From Bacteroidota bacterium (GTDB lineage: Bacteria; Bacteroidota; Bacteroidia; Chitinophagales; Chitinophagaceae): a stretch of DNA of 6,159 nucleotides. The stretch covers positions 1-6,159 of the forward strand of contig JAJXYG010000007.1 of assembly GCA_021780705.1 (NCBI GenBank), given 5' to 3'. Made by a program: the position numbers and the translations under genes. Of the stretch, positions 6,034 through 6,159 are shown one piece after another (the stretch's first letter is position 1; each line of letters opens with the position of its first letter). The notes under the pieces were generated by a model, which searched no databases, was not told where the DNA came from, and saw only the letters and a program-made list of their open reading frames with translations.

Positions 6034-6159
6034 ATGAAAAATAAGAAATTTTTCTCGGAAAACTTAATAAAATGGGATGGAAGTGAAAATAATCGGAAGA
6101 TGCCGTGGAAAGGGGAAAAGGATCCCTATAGAATATGGATAAGTGAAATAGTGCTCCAG
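6034..6159 (+). CDS. mutY: A/G-specific adenine glycosylase MutY (3' partial)
   Basis: The first 42 codons of the base-excision repair enzyme that removes adenine mispaired with guanine or 8-oxoguanine. The N-terminus aligns with E. coli MutY: MPWKGEKDPYRIWISEIVLQ corresponds to the LPW..TPYKVWLSEVMLQ block, and Glu38 here matches the catalytic Glu37. The helix-hairpin-helix, catalytic Asp, iron-sulfur cluster and MutT-like C-terminal domain lie outside the window. ATG at 6034 is the first in-frame start. The fragment is about 35% G+C and uses AGA and ATA codons, unlike the left half of the window. It is divergent from HU across a 166-base gap, an arrangement I recall as common in Bacteroidota. 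Confidence 0.94.
   Translation, partial: MKNKKFFSENLIKWDGSENNRKMPWKGEKDPYRIWISEIVLQ

Noticed and set aside
1..6159. CRISPR array, mobile element, tRNA or defence system
   Set aside because: No regularly spaced repeats, terminal inverted repeats, transposase or integrase motifs, tRNA-like cloverleaf or toxin/antitoxin pair were seen on either strand.

Overview
The window looks like a chromosomal segment from a member of the Bacteroidota, probably near the Chitinophagia/Sphingobacteriia. The reasons are the gene order mutY / HU / TPR protein / RNase G, the absence of well-placed Shine-Dalgarno sequences, a perfect Bacteroidota-type -7 box (TAnnTTTG), and the sequence character of the HU and RNase G proteins. 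The lineage assignment is recalled family knowledge, not a search result.

Layout, left to right. Positions 2-1726 (+) hold most of an ABC exporter (fused membrane domain and ATPase) whose 5' end lies outside the window. It converges, with only 23 bases between the stops, on a minus-strand metallo-beta-lactamase-fold hydrolase of the NAPE-PLD/UlaG-like group (1750-2805). Upstream of that, on the same strand, come ribonuclease G (rng, 2866-4413, TTG start), an 88-base leader with two adjacent hairpins, a 29-codon gene for an extremely basic ribosomal-type peptide (4502-4591), a membrane-anchored TPR protein (4676-5527) and an HU/IHF-family DNA-binding protein (5568-5867). A 166-base AT-rich divergent intergenic region separates HU from the first 42 codons of mutY (6034-6159, +), which runs off the right edge.

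Functionally, the minus-strand block from HU to rng combines nucleoid structure, an uncharacterised periplasm-facing TPR protein, a likely small-subunit ribosomal peptide and the RNase that matures 16S rRNA and turns over mRNA. MutY, divergently placed, repairs oxidised-guanine mispairs. The ABC transporter and the metallohydrolase appear unrelated to this housekeeping block.

I see no CRISPR array, tRNA, rRNA, insertion sequence, phage gene or toxin/defence module, and nothing that amounts to a clearly new multi-gene system. The points most worth a second look are the 29-residue peptide gene, the structured rng leader with its TTG start, the terminator-like hairpin inside the TPR gene, and the sharp drop in G+C at the mutY end.
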